This document shows positions 39,420-52,139 of a DNA stretch of 64,000 nucleotides, piece after piece. Both the position numbers and the translations under genes were made by a program. Every line of letters begins with the position of its first letter. The first letter of the stretch is position 1. The notes beneath the pieces are model-generated. The model saw only the letters and a list, made by a program, of their open reading frames with translations, ran no database searches and was not told the origin of the DNA. This stretch comes from Sapria himalayana (lineage: Eukaryota > Streptophyta > Magnoliopsida > Malpighiales > Rafflesiaceae): the NCBI GenBank assembly GCA_029783825.1, contig JAREIK010000801.1, forward strand, positions 11,372,391 to 11,436,390. The letters run 5' to 3'.

Positions 39420-40982
39420 TCTTTTTCTAAAACATCACTCACTTGGATTGATCCTAGAGATAAATTATTCATGTTACCTCCCAAGGTTTTTAAGAATACT
39501 TATTTTGTTTATAATTTCTCCTATTAACTTAATAAGATAGCACTCAGTGATATAATATATCTTTCTTGTATATTATATTACCCAAAAAGATACATGTATT
39601 GTTTATCTAAGATTAATAGCATACTAGATAGTACTGATATTAAATTTTTTGAGTAATACTTATTTTTTAACAAATCTAGGCAAGGTAAAGATCTAGAAAA
39701 GACATATGAATCTCCTACACTTCTTTACTATTTTTGAGTCTCACTTGGCCCTCAAATAAAGAGATAAAATCACCCTTAGCTACTCCTAAACATGATTCAT
39801 ATCATGATAACTCTCTTATTAAGTTATCATTTATATCAAGTATATAACAGATTAAATTTTTTTAAAAAAATAAGATTTCATTAGAAAATATATCAAAACA
39901 AATTCGTAGCTTCATAATCAATTCTAGTTTCAACATCAATTAAGTTGATAAACGAATAATTTGATAATACAAAATTTCATATTTATTTAGAAAAATAAAA
40001 TATATACAATTTATTCAAAATGAAGTAGCATCTCCTGAAAAGCTTTTTGATCATACAATTGACTTTTTTGATTTTGGTATTCTAATTATTATTCATAAAA
40101 ATTAAAAAAACTATAATCAATACGATATTTTACATATATTATCATATTCACATATTTTATTTACTTTTATCTCTTTATTATTTTTTTTAATAATATTAGA
40201 ATAATCAAATTTCTTTCTAAAATATTATTCATATAGAATGACAGCAAGTCATGATGAAATAGATAAATAATATTAATTATAATAAAACATAAGAACAAAT
40301 ATCTCAATCTTCAAAAATATTAATTATTAGTTATAGATGAGTAGTTGCCATGTAGATTGGTTCTGATAATAAAATAGATAATTTTAAGATAAAGCATTTT
40401 GTGAGAGAACTCAATTATACTTTCCATGTAGACTATTATGATTTTTTTCTAATTACTAATATGACCTTTGTGCAAAAACATATCTATCTAATAGTTTCTT
40501 ACAATTGGTAAAAATAATAGTCAAATATAAAAATAATTTTATAATGATTATCTTTAGAAAGAAGCATCAACCTAATTTTTTAGATTAGATAGAGTACTCA
40601 AATATGATTTGTAATTTATAGAACATCTTATATGGCCTAAAATAATCTTTGAATGCTTGATTTATAAAATTTTCATCTACAATTATCTTATTTGTGTTAA
40701 ATATATTATAGAATTTTTTTTATTTTTTCGATGAAGTTTAGATTATAATTAAATTTTTTTGATCATATATGTGAATGATATTTTAATTATTCTAGATAAA
40801 ATATTAAAAATTATTAAACTCATTAAATATTTTCAATATTAATTTAAGATAAAATAGTTTGAAAAGCTTAAATATATTCTTGAAATTAATATGATATATA
40901 ATCATAAAAGTATTATTTTACCACAAAGAATGTATACCTTAGATACTTTTTTAAATATTAATCTTTCAAGTTGTATTCCAAT

Positions 40983-41019
<37 letters not shown>

Positions 41020-41960
41020 GAGTCAAATTTTGATATTTGATCCAATATAAGCCCTCCAATTCATATGATTGCATAAAATAAAATTATATAAAATATTAAT
41101 TATTTGATTATTATTAGACTAGATATAACATGATTAATTAGTATATTTAATTATTTTCTAGATTCTCTTAGACAAATTTTCTTTAATTTAATTTTTTGTA
41201 TATCCTAATATGTGAAGAAATCTATAAGGTTTAATGTTATATTCAATATACATGAGCATCTTCAATCAATTGTATATTCAGATTCCAAATAAGTATCAGC
41301 TTATACATACAGAAAATCAATTACGATTTAGTATACTTTTCTTGTTAACAATCTTATATCTAATAAAAATAAAAGATAAATAATATTTATACATCCATTG
41401 TAGATATATAGTACAAGGTGATAGTCATAACTACATATAATATTCTTTGGAGCATGTATTTATGTGTTAAGATCTAATTTTCAATCATTTCTCTTATTAT
41501 TTATTATTATGATAATCACGCAACAAAATATACAACTTTCAATCTAGCATTCAACAAGTAAACGAAGCAAATACAACTTTCAATCTGCATGAATCATAGT
41601 TACCGCTTATATTCTTATAACAGATTAACTTACAAATATATTTACAAATAACTTAAAGAGATCTCAACTAACCTTTCTTTTTCTCTAAACTTGGTATTCA
41701 AGATAATTATATATATTATGATTTCTCATTTTATGATTTATTATTGAGTAAATTTTCATGATTTCTCATAATATTATATAATATTTTTTTGACTGAGTTT
41801 TCCACTGAGTAAAAATCCTCTAAGTTTAGCGCAAAAACAAAAGATAAAGATATTGTAATAATCACGTGTGAATTATTTTTCATTAGAGATCAATTAAATG
41901 AGATTGAGATTTTTTACTCCTCTCCTACTTGCAATCATGCAGACAAATATATTAATTTTA
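39420..41960 (+). pseudogene. Copia family D remnant, copy 2
   Basis: It shares the 460-bp block with copy 1 ('taacaaatctaggcaag', 'gagtctcacttggccctc'). RT sense appears at 40,740-41,000: YVNDILIILDK, then YILEINMIYN, RMYTLDTFLNINLSSC. A (TA) run at 40,987-41,017 sits in the coding region. RNase H traces continue to about 41,400. Confidence 0.7.
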
Positions 41961-42437
41961 ATTTGGTATTGCCCTAAAGAATTATAGAATTTGATTATCT
42001 TTTTTATCAAATAAGATTCATAAAAGCTCTCACATATGATCTATATTTTATAAATATATTTACTTTATTATATATTTCCCAAGCTCATCAAAAGGATTGC
42101 ACAAAGACCTTTGAGTTCTCATTTTCTTTTATGTTTATTTAATTCATTATATTTTAGTGTCATATACAAATTTTATTATTTTTACATTTAACAATTATTG
42201 TATTTTCTTATAAATTTTATCTCATCTTAATTTAGAAGAGCACAATAGCTTGAATGTATATTTTATTACATTTTACATATAAAAGTGCGCATTTCAGTTT
42301 AAGATTCATAGAAGAGCACATTTTACATCCATCAACATGTATGATATTAAGAACTCAATCCTAACAATGCTCATGGACAACATGAAACAATTATCATATT
42401 AACAGGTTACTTCATCTTGACTTCTTGGGAAACTTGC

Positions 42438-42477
42438 CTCTTGGATGAAGTAATCCATTGCCATCAACCATAATTAA
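42438..42477 (-). CDS. ENDOV: Endonuclease V, 40-bp exon with VDGNG and HPR motifs
   Basis: This micro-exon encodes LIMVDGNGLLHPR plus the first base of a glycine codon. It contributes the third acidic metal ligand (Asp of VDGNG) and the catalytic-site His of HPR. The acceptor is ttcgacag before TTA. The donor region reads AAGAG then gcaagt, so the intron begins with GC instead of GT. The codon completes perfectly as GGT with the first two bases of the next exon, giving HPRGFGLACH as in relatives. No GT nearby preserves that junction. GC donors with an otherwise strong consensus are a known minority class. Confidence 0.9.
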
Positions 42478-43465
42478 CTGTCGAACATAAAGAGCACATT
42501 TCAGATCAAAGAGTACAGTGAACAGTGGCAGACAGTTAAAAACTAAAAGCTTTGTGATCAGGCACAACATGACCAATCCAATCCTGACAAGTTTTTGTAT
42601 CTCACATATTTATGGAAACATGAAAAGGACTTGAGCTTTCAAGAGTCCTAATCCAGATGATATAAAAACTCAACATCAATTAGCACACAAATGGCATGTT
42701 GGCAAATATGGCTGAAAAACATGTGGGCCCTCACCAAAGAGCACATGCCCCTTATGCATTCATCAATCAATAAGACTTAGGTGGATTGAGTCTTAATTAG
42801 TTTTAAAAGGCTCTAAAAATAACAAGACATTAGGTTCTCATAGAGACAGAAACAAAAGTCACACCTGAGGTGCAACGTTAAATAAAATGAGGTCCATGTT
42901 AGGATACATAGCATGTTAAATCTAGGTGAGATTTAATCTATTCGACAAAAAATCTAAGATTTGAAATATTAAAAATAAACATTAAATAAAAAAAGTAATT
43001 AATTTATACAAATATCAATATACAACATAAATTATAAAGTTGATTACTATACAAAAGACAGATGTCTGAGTAAGCAAGGTATTATAACTAGGAATTAGTT
43101 GCAACTTGAATCTAGGTGCAATTAAAGTGGGCTTTAAAATTTAGGGTCTTATTGTTACTCCCTACTTAATCAATTGACCGATATGTCCTGAAAATAAAAA
43201 TTAATTAGTTTTCAAACATTAAAAATTTCACTACAAGTTAATGGCGTATGTTATGACATCTAATGAGGTATTACAAAATTATAAAAAAATAATTTTTAAT
43301 ATAATTGAGTGAGACTAATTAAAAAATTCAAGTTTACTTTTTCAACATCACGTCAAAGGAATGAAATTTTGTTACATTCTTTTCACTAGGGCATGAGAGC
43401 GCTGACCTTCTTCTCCTTGTGAGAGCCTCTATTTTTATTGATTTCCCCACCTTTGTGTGAGCTTT

Positions 43466-44272
43466 ATGATGAATTCAGAATTGGATAAGCTTTCAATTAA
43501 GAGGGAAGATTAGGATGAGTTAGTTTGGGATAATAGTGATGATATTGATTATGCCCTAAACGATTATATTTTGGTGGGGAAATTCCTTACTAATAAAATG
43601 TTAGACTTCACAGTAATGCGCAATCGATTGGCTAATCTATGGAGACCAGGCTAGGAGATTCATATTAAAGATATTCCATCTAAAGGTGTCAAACGGGCCG
43701 GGCTGGGCCAGCCCATTATTTTAGGGCACGATCGTGCTTCCGTGCCGGACCAGGCACGGCACGGTTACTGTACCATGCCGTGCCCGGCCCGGCACGGTTT
43801 AAAAAAACCGGGCCCTGCACGGCCCGCAGGCACGACACGGAACGACTCGTGCCAAACCCGGGCACGACACAGGCCCGGGCATGGAATTTTTCCATGTCGG
43901 GCCGGCCCAGGCACGGCTGAACCGTGCCGGGCCGGGCCGGGCCGGTTGACACCTCTAATTCCATCAAACAGATATTTGTTTAAATTCTTTCTTTCTAAGG
44001 ACATGCGACGAGTTTTGGATGGAGGTCCTTGGACTTTCAATAATTTTCATCTAATTTTGCACCATTACAACCCTGGAGACATACCGGCTACAATTCAATT
44101 AAATCACTTTGCTATTTGGGTACAAGTGCATGTGATACAAGTGACATATATGTCAGAAAGAATAGAGGTACAGCTTGAAAATGCAATTGGAGAATTTTCA
44201 TCTACCATACAAAGTAGGCGCGTGATGTGTGGGCCTATTATACATAGTATTCAATGTGGGTGCCTACTATGA
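43466..44272 (+). pseudogene. LINE ORF1 (DUF4283-type) fragment split by a hAT
   Basis: A frame from ATG 43,466 reads MMNSELDKL, then VGKFLTNKMLDFTVMRNRL and EIHIKDIPS with two stops (near 43,514 and 43,652). After the 277-bp hAT it resumes as SNRYLFKFF, DMRRVLDGGPWTFNNFHLIL and FAIWVQVHV. This is the DUF4283 pattern of plant LINE-1 ORF1 (RVLDGGPWTF, WVQVH). The region after about 44,225 is unrelated leader-like sequence. The fragment is antisense to endonuclease V and lies in its 2.1-kb intron. Confidence 0.85.
43681..43957. mobile_element. Young miniature hAT derivative, 277 bp
   Basis: Ends TAAAGGTGTCAAACGGGCC and TTGACACCTCTA are flanked by a perfect ATTCCATC duplication (43,673-43,680 and 43,958-43,965). 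It is GC-rich throughout and nearly identical in its right part (43,899-43,930) to the right subterminal part of the 3.8-kb element (35,061-35,100), so it looks like an internal-deletion product mobilised by it. It interrupts a LINE ORF1 fragment inside an endonuclease V intron. Open frames within it are only artefacts of GC-rich repeats. Confidence 0.95.
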
Positions 44273-44335
44273 CACCAATTGTGTGCCTAGGGTTGACGAT
44301 AACTCTGTTTTGATACCATGTAAAAAATAGTCACA
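44225..44335 (-). repeat. LTR-element primer site and leader (minus)
   Basis: The minus strand has catggtatcaaaacag at about 44,309-44,324, a primer-site-like sequence, followed by a leader with 'aggcacccacattg' and 'aataggcccacac'. The last block recurs at 63,770-63,800 in the leader of another element. Confidence 0.5.
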
Positions 44336-44554
44336 AAACAAACTAAAAAATCATAGAAAAACTCTCTAAGAAGTGATGTACAAGATCTAATGGACTAATT
44401 ATATTTGAACTGCCCACATATTGAATGCTCATGTCGATAATAAAATTATAAAAAAATGAGAACGTTTTGATAGGAAGAAAAAAACAACCCAACCACCAAA
44501 GTAGAGTAATCCATATAGTATGACCCATGAAAAAAATTATAATGACCAAATCAC

Positions 44555-44620
44555 CTGTGGATAGAAATGCTTCTCATCGCTGTTTCGTAGCTTTTCCAAA
44601 AGCTTTAGCAGTATAGGAGC
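44555..44620 (-). CDS. ENDOV: Endonuclease V, 22-codon exon (APILLKLLEK...FYPQ)
   Basis: This 66-bp phase-0 exon is too short to stand out as an open frame and was found by family similarity. It encodes APILLKLLEKLRNSDEKH and then FYPQ, the helix that follows FRE in plant endonuclease V. The acceptor is attgttttag directly before GCT, and the donor is CAG before gtgatt. It fits exactly between the exon ending FRE and the exon starting LIMVDGNG. The upstream intron is about 9.9 kb and contains several copia remnants and a 524-bp hAT derivative; the downstream intron is about 2.1 kb and contains a LINE fragment. Confidence 0.9.
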
Positions 44621-45719
44621 CTAAAACAATATCAGAGCATCAGAATGTAACAGACATATAATCAAGAAGTTGGTAGTTACTAAAACCAAAATTGCATACA
44701 TATAGCTAAGGAAGCTGCAGCATTCTATCTATTATGCTATTACTCATTTATGAAATTATGTAAGAGCGAAGTATCTGTTACTGTATCATTATTTATTATG
44801 CTAATACTCATTTGTATGCAACACTAGCTGACCACAAACCATTATTTATCATTTTCATACTAGTAAAATTGTGATCTGTGCTCGTACATTTTTAGAACTA
44901 TTCCACAATATTATTGTTTTTGATGAACTTTGAAGATACAAAAAGCTAAAAAATAATAGAAATTGTTTGAGATCTAAAATGACTGAGAACTATGGAGACA
45001 GTTTTATCTGAAATCTAGTGATATGTGTGGAGGAATGAAAGCTAAAGAAACAAGAAAATATTAAATATCCTTTTTGAGATTTGGTTTACATTTTTGTTTG
45101 TTTATTTCTCTTTTCATTCACACTCGACATGTGAGCTACCTAAGACCACATATATAATTATAATTATATTTTCATGTTTTCCAAATTTTTACATCGATAA
45201 TGACGCCGCCACCATAATGTGTAGAAGAAAGATACATTTTGTCATCATTTTTGTTGTGCATGGTTGAGTGATTAAGAGCATTGGACGTATGATAGTGAAA
45301 TTACAATGGTCAGAAAGCTAATGGCAGTTCCAAGCAATGGTCTTCACAGTGGTTGGCAGCGCAACATTGATACAATTCTGGCATAAAAATATTTTTTGTG
45401 TTGGAAATAATGCGCAACTTGTATTTTCGAAATTTGGAATGGATTCGTGGTAGTTTCTATGTTTTATGACTGTTCATCCTTTTTTAGGAATTTTCTTTGT
45501 TATATGACTTTTATAAAAAAAATGGCTATGATTAATACAAGACCACAACAAATAACTTATTGAAAATTAAAGATATGTATGTAATCCTTGTGGGATAGGT
45601 TGATAATGATTTATTTTGCAGCTCAAGGTTATGCAGATTACAATCACATATTGGAAGAATTGACACATGCTAGATCTGATAAGTGAATAATAATTGATGA
45701 ATAAATACTAGTATATATC

Positions 45720-46165
45720 TAGTAGTAGATTGACCCTAGATTGTCCCGCATAGTCGTCTATGCGGGACAATCTAGATTGACCCTAGATTGACCCTAGCAA
45801 TGTGTCGGTCAACCCTAGCAATGTGTCGGTCAACCCTAGCACGATCCACAAAAATTAGTCGAGGCAAGAATCAGCATGACCAAACTCGTGCCTAGAATAG
45901 GCATGGGCCAGCACGACTTGTTGTGTGGGCAGTGCCAGGCTATCAGGTATGTCCCACGTGTTGCAATAGCATGTGGCATAGCACGACCCAAGTTGGCATG
46001 CGAATCTCACATGCCCAAACCCAAGCAAGCCTCATGCCCGAGTCATGTTGGGTTGCTTGTTAGCCCGATCCGCCCCAACACAACCCAATATTGCCTGGGT
46101 TGCCAATTGGGCACCAAGCCATGCCGAGCTACTCTTTTTTTAAGATATGTTGAGTCATCAAGGTG
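45720..46165. repeat. GC-rich hAT-like debris
   Basis: The wording (cgtgcc, gggccagcacgac, gcccgatcc) resembles hAT subterminal DNA, but neither terminus nor target duplication was found. An open frame at 45,876-46,223 is a by-product of composition. 46,200-47,080 shows nothing recognisable. Confidence 0.45.
45736..45775. repeat. Perfect 18-bp hairpin with TCGT loop
   Basis: Arm 45,736-45,753 (CTAGATTGTCCCGCATAG) is exactly complementary to 45,758-45,775. It is embedded in 'tagattgaccc' and 'agcaatgtgtcggtcaaccct' direct repeats that run to about 45,840. Confidence 0.95.
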
Positions 46166-47080
46166 GGCCACCTATAATTCCACGTATTTGAATCTTGCAT
46201 TGCATACATGCAATGAAATTTGAGACTTGGATATATCAATGTACGTTTTGAGAATGTTCCACTTGTACAATAGTATTACTCAGTGATCAACATGAAAATT
46301 GACTGATTAGATGAAACAATTACAACTCATCATGAGACATTAACACAAATGTGAGTGATATTATTTGGATGAAACATGTGTTGATTGATCAAATTACAAT
46401 AATTAAGTTGGACAATCATATTTACTTCATTCTTTACATGCATGCATTGGGAGAGTAATATGCTAGTTTGCAAACTTAAATTTTCGATGAGATGATACTT
46501 TTAGTTCTCTTAAAAATTTATCTGAGCAATTCAAACACCTATTACACCCAAATTGAGTAGAGTTAATATAATCAATTAGAACACTAATGATTTCACCACA
46601 TAATAGCAATGAGAGAAATGATAGACATAGTCTGAACAAGAAAAAGTCAATAGTGACGTATTCTTTTTGTAAGAGATTAAGACATATACATGATATGTGA
46701 TAGGTATTATATCTCAAGTTACAAAGGACTTTTTGAGTTTCATATGTTGAATAATAGACTATTGGATCCATTTAGAATGAATCTTCCACAACTACATATA
46801 CTAGTCTTGTTATACTTACTCAAGAATAATACTTCAAACTTCTTCTCTTTGGGAGTTATTGACTCTAGCCAAGATACTTTTACATGTACCACTTTTTTAT
46901 TTTTTTGTAGATTCTAAAACTTTTGATATTATAATAATCAATGACATTATTGTATAGGGTCCATAATACAATGATACAATGTTGAATATTTTTAACATAT
47001 TCTTTTTATATACAAATTTTATTATAATTTATTTTCTGTCATTTATTTTATTAAAACACAATATTAAAAGTCATGCATTA

Positions 47081-47240
47081 TTGCGATGGCAAATACCTCT
47101 GTCCAAGAGCGGTAAGATCTTGGGTTTAAGACTCATCAGATATACTCTCTTCAACTTTTGGGAACAAATCTATTGATATATTAATATTTCCCAAATCACA
47201 TGCTAAAGTAAAAGCATTGTGTACTTGGTGCGACCTCCCA
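47081..47240 (+). repeat. SINE-like copy 5 (best preserved)
   Basis: It starts 'ttgcgatggcaaatacctctg' (possible box A) and has 'gggtttaagactc' at 47,122-47,134, close to the RNA polymerase III box B (GGTTCGANTCC). It ends 'tgtacttggtgcgacctccca'. The tRNA-like head and the repeated occurrence support a tRNA-derived SINE; no poly-A or short-repeat tail is clear. Confidence 0.72.
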
Positions 47241-48100
47241 TAATTCATTAAAATAAACTATCTTACAATTTTTCTAAAAACATGTATTATTTAAAAAAAT
47301 CATATTTTATTAGAATAAAATATCTTACGTTTTTAAAAATAAACATTATTTAATAAAATCATATGTTATTAAAACAAATTATTTCATGATTAATTTATTA
47401 AACATAAACTAAAATCACATTTTAATATTATATATAATTTAAATCTAATTTTATATTTAATTTTCAATTCATTTAAGTGTGCAATCATGTAAATTCACAT
47501 AATATTGATATAAAACCTCAAACTCCTTTTGGGCTCACAAATCATAGGTAATATCATTGTCAATATTATTGTTTTTTTACTATATAATAACTTAATTTGT
47601 CAGAGTTATAATCTAATTCATATATAATCTAATTCATTTTATTATAAACTGAGATCACATAATATTAACATAAAATATATATTAAATCAATCATATAATG
47701 TTTATTACAAATATTAATCTAAAGTAGATTAATATGACAATTTATATTAATAATTCTTATTGAATTACTTGGGTATTATTATATATTTTTCAATTTCACA
47801 TATCAAGAGGCTCAAAATATCTTTCTTTAAAATATGAACTATTTCATTCTTATTCATATAATCTCTATGCATAATTCATATAGACCTTTTTTAAAAATAT
47901 GGATATATTCCTTCTTATTCAATTGTATTTATCCATCTAAATTAGACTGATAAAACAAATTACATTAATAATTTTTATTAATTTATCTGAGTATTATCAT
48001 ATATTTTTTAATTTCACTTATTGAGAGACTCAAAAACATCTTTCTTTAAAAGATAGACAAATTCCTTCATATAGATCTCTCTGGACAATTTATTTTACAA
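47220..48100. repeat. AT-rich tandem duplications
   Basis: About three 62-bp units ('aataaaatatcttacgtttttaaaaa') lie at 47,245-47,410. A second duplication of roughly 210 bp has its copies starting near 47,724 and 47,940 ('ctttctttaaaa' landmarks). Confidence 0.6.
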
Positions 48101-48350
48101 GTTATATTATTTTATCACCTTGTTACAAATGATGTTGAGATGTATCAAAAATATAAAATTTCTCATATAGAAATTCATTATAAATACATGTCTAAGAATT
48201 CAAATCATTAATATACGAAAAACTAATGAAAACATTTAATTAAATAAATAGTTTCATAATGGGTTGGTCTAGTATATTCTTCTCCAACATATACCAATAA
48301 GTTGACTCAATATCACATATTCATTATCATTAAAATATAATCATCAAACT

Positions 48351-48500
48351 TTATAAAGGTCATACATTATGCACAAGGCTTGCTACTTAGCATGGAGTAT
48401 GAGAGAAATTAATATCTCAAAATAATTTTAACATCAAAAATCAAAGAAATTAAATTTAATAAGTCTAATACCCTAGGTTTATCATCCTTGGATAAAGTTT
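48351..48500 (-). repeat. SINE-like copy 6
   Basis: The minus strand reads 'gggtattagacttattaaat', 'tttctttgatttttgatgtta' and 'ccttgtgcataatgtatgacc', matching the family. Confidence 0.65.
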
Positions 48501-48959
48501 AATAAATCATACTTTATACTAGCTTAATTCATTATAATTCCACCAATAATAAGCGACTAAAGATATTTAGCAATAAGTAGAACCACTTACCTATAAAATT
48601 AATTATCAATAAAATTATAATAAAATACCAATTTATTAAATAAATATAAAATGATAATAATCACATCATTAGTCTATGACATATCAGTCATCACTAACAA
48701 TCTCACACTTCCACAAAGCTTAATCAATATATATCTCATACTCATCCTAATATGACTATCATATTTTACTTGAGTGACTTAGTGAATGAATAATATTTCC
48801 ATCTATAAATACTTTATATATATGTATGTCTCACATATCAATAATTTCTCAAATGAGATGAAAATGTTGTGAACGTATTTAAAAATTTAATATTTTGATT
48901 TCCTAGATTATGTTATAACCTAATTGTTATCACAATATAAATCTACTAATTTGGAATGC

Positions 48960-51030
48960 TATTAACCATTCTCAAACTAGAAATAAATTTCTTAATCTAA
49001 ATAGCCACATTAGTTACTTCTAAAATAATTACATATTCAATCTCTACAGTAGACTAGATGACTGTTTTATTTTGAACTTTTCCATCTTATTACATCTCCA
49101 AACAAGTAAAACACAAATCCTAATTATGATATATAGTTATCATTGTCAAATTGAAAACTAGTATTTATGTAATTATTTATAACTAGCTCATCTTCTTGTC
49201 CTCTATACAATAAAAATATATTATTAGTTCATCTCAAGTATTTAAAGATAATCTTTACTACAGTCCAATAATTTTACTCGGGATCATACCAATATTTACA
49301 TATCATATTCAAAATATCATGTCAACCACACGATAAATCAAATATAAAAAATATATGAGATCATACTCATGCGATCATGCTCATCTTATGGTTGGACATC
49401 AACTCTTGCTTATACTTATACAATGAGACATTGGCATAAATCTTTTTTAAATTTTACATACTAAATCTTTGGAGTACTTAGTCTAATAAGAAACTTTGAC
49501 TAATGATAATAAGTCTTTTAGATCTAACTTTATAGATATTTATATCTAACACATAATTTCTCAATCAAGATTTAATATTATGCAAAGTATGAATATCATT
49601 ATCAATGAGTAGAATATCATCAATATTAAACACTAAAAAAATTATTGTACTCCAACTAACTTTATTATAAATACAAAATTCATCTTTATTTTTAATAAAA
49701 TCAATAATTTTTATTATTTCATCAAAATAAAAATTTTAGCTTTGAGATATTTACTTTATTCAATGAATGAATCTTTAAAATTTATAAGCCTTGTAAGGAT
49801 TTTCATGATCAACAAAAACTTCATGTTGTCAAATACGTATCCTTTAACAAATTTCTATTATGAAATATCATTTTTATATTCACTTGGCATGTCTCATAAT
49901 CATAATGTGCATTTATGACGAGAAAAATTCTTTTAATTTATTATAACTAGTAAAAAAATTTCATCACTGTCAATAACATGAGTTTACTTGAATCTTTTTA
50001 TAACCAATCGTGTTTTAAATATATCTACTTTACCATTCATATCAATTATCATATCATGTCTTTTAAATCACCTTGAATGAAACACAATTAAGAATAAAGA
50101 TGATAAACTCTAGAACATGGTTACAAAAAAAAAATTATTAGATATCATCACCTCAATTTCTTGCAAATCTTAGTTTTACCCTTATTTTTGTATTTCCACT
50201 TCATGTCCTTATTGTTTTGAACCATCAATACATTACTAGCACTCTCAATATTTTGCTTATCAATCTTACATATCTCATGAAGCTCAATAATTGATTTCTC
50301 CATAATATGTAAATTATAATTTATAACAAAATTATCATATATATCTAATAAAATTTGGAGAATAATATATGTTAATATTCAAACTACATAAACAAATATA
50401 CTTGATAAACAAAATAATCTCGAAAAAAAAGTATGCAAAGGACACTCTTGTATAAGGGGCACATCTGATTGTGATAGCTCATAAGTTGAGTTCTAACATC
50501 AATTATGCGATAAAAAAAACTAAAAAAAAATAAAGTTGTAAACTACTTTACTCTCAAAATAGTGCATAAAAGTCCATAGCACTAATATTGATAAAAAAAA
50601 ATAAGTTTCATTTTTTAAAGATATTTTTGATGACTACACCACTGTCTCAATATATATTGTGTCAATGGTTTCATCAAAAATATTTTTTTCTAAGAAAGAA
50701 ATAATTTATTTTTATGTATTTTGTATCCTTATAAAATATTAATTAAAAGTTTATGTGTCTCACTATATGACTATCACAGTAAAGAATAATATGCTAAGAA
50801 AAAAAGTATTAAATCTCCTTCGAGTAAATATCAAACTCAAAATATCTTACGAGTGATAATCATCATCCTGAACTATACCTCTACATTTAATCTCAAAATA
50901 AATAATCTGTTTTCAAATATTAACATTACCTCCAAAATAATACATAATTTTGTTATAAATCTCCTCTCAATACGAACTATTATCCAACTCGAATCTGAAT
51001 ATTCAATAGATGATAACTATTAGCTGCTAC
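48960..51030 (-). pseudogene. Minus-strand copia RT and RNase H remnants
   Basis: RT is recognised by FNIDDILLIDNDIHTL at about 49,580-49,630 on the minus strand, a decayed YVDD box. RNase H sense (RRSITKLCIILGGNV) is at about 50,900-50,970. The block 50,455-50,610 matches the tail of the copia at 13.1 kb. They may be two separate elements. Confidence 0.65.
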
Positions 51031-51474
51031 AATTTTCCTAATTCTTTACAAATCAAATAGACACTCACATAAACAAGACAAACATGACAATTAACAATAT
51101 ATCAAATACATTGAAAAAATAAAGAGTCATGTTAAATATTATCATATTCAAACACTTTTGAATGATAATCATTAGCTACAACAATAATATTTGAACAAGT
51201 TAAACATAAAGTAAAGATAAAATAATCAATTATAATATAGGTATTGATTCCACTATTAATAATAAACATAAAGTTGAACAAGCATAAAGTGAATAAATGA
51301 AACACAAGAGTTTATAGTACTTATAGGCAAGGATGTACTTTTTATACATTTTCATATGTATAAAGAATTAATATTTGATGTTTATTGATTTTTGAGTAAC
51401 TTTATTTTATTATAATATTAAAGCTATGATTTCAACATCCAAGAGAGTGTGTTCATCTATTACATTGTGATGGG

Positions 51475-51760
51475 ATGGGGTGTGCGACAATATAGGCACC
51501 CGTGTGGTTGCGAGGCATGATGTATTTGGTGCAGATAACTATGTGACATGGTGTGTATGATATTTACTATTACCAACAATGTGTGTGTGTGGTGCGCATT
51601 CAGAACAATGTGAGCTAGTGACAATGCGCACAATAGCATGTGTCGTGTGTCACTGACTGTGTGACGTGATGCATGAAAGTGTGTGTCAGCGTGTGTGATA
51701 GCATGGCATGTTGTGGTGCAGTGTGGTGTAACAGTGTGAGTAGTGACCTGTTTCAACCCT
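51475..51760. repeat. GTG-rich low-complexity stretch
   Basis: Irregular gtgtgtg/gcatgtgtcgtgtgt sequence that yields a His/Thr-rich shadow frame on the minus strand. It resembles the primer-adjacent leaders at 52.1 and 55.5 kb, but no primer site was found next to it. Confidence 0.6.
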
Positions 51761-52139
51761 CCAGGCTTCTCTAATATCAATCTTATTAGACAAAACAGCA
51801 TATATCAGCGCGGTCTAAGATGAGTACAATAATAAAGTTATCTCTCTTAATATCTTATATATCATACAGCATAAAAAATAGAAACAATCACATAACAATT
51901 AATAATCAATTAATAATCATAAAACTCTATTTCGATAAATTATCACATAATAATTATTAATCAAGAATTAATTTATAATCAGGCCTCCTTTGTTTCATCA
52001 TTGAAAGGCTCCTTTGTCTGATGATGATCCATCATCCCATGACCAAAAAATTATGTTCGAACTAAAATAGCACAATACGTATAATTTCTTGCCCAAACCT
52101 CCATAACGTAATAATTGAGAATTTGACCACCTCTATCAG

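Noticed and set aside
47081..47150. A tRNA gene
   Set aside because: Only box-like similarity is present; no cloverleaf can be drawn, and the sequence recurs as a 155-bp dispersed repeat.
46463..47176. Three frames of 65-102 residues
   Set aside because: No recognisable domain or splice context; consistent with chance in AT-rich DNA and a SINE-like copy.
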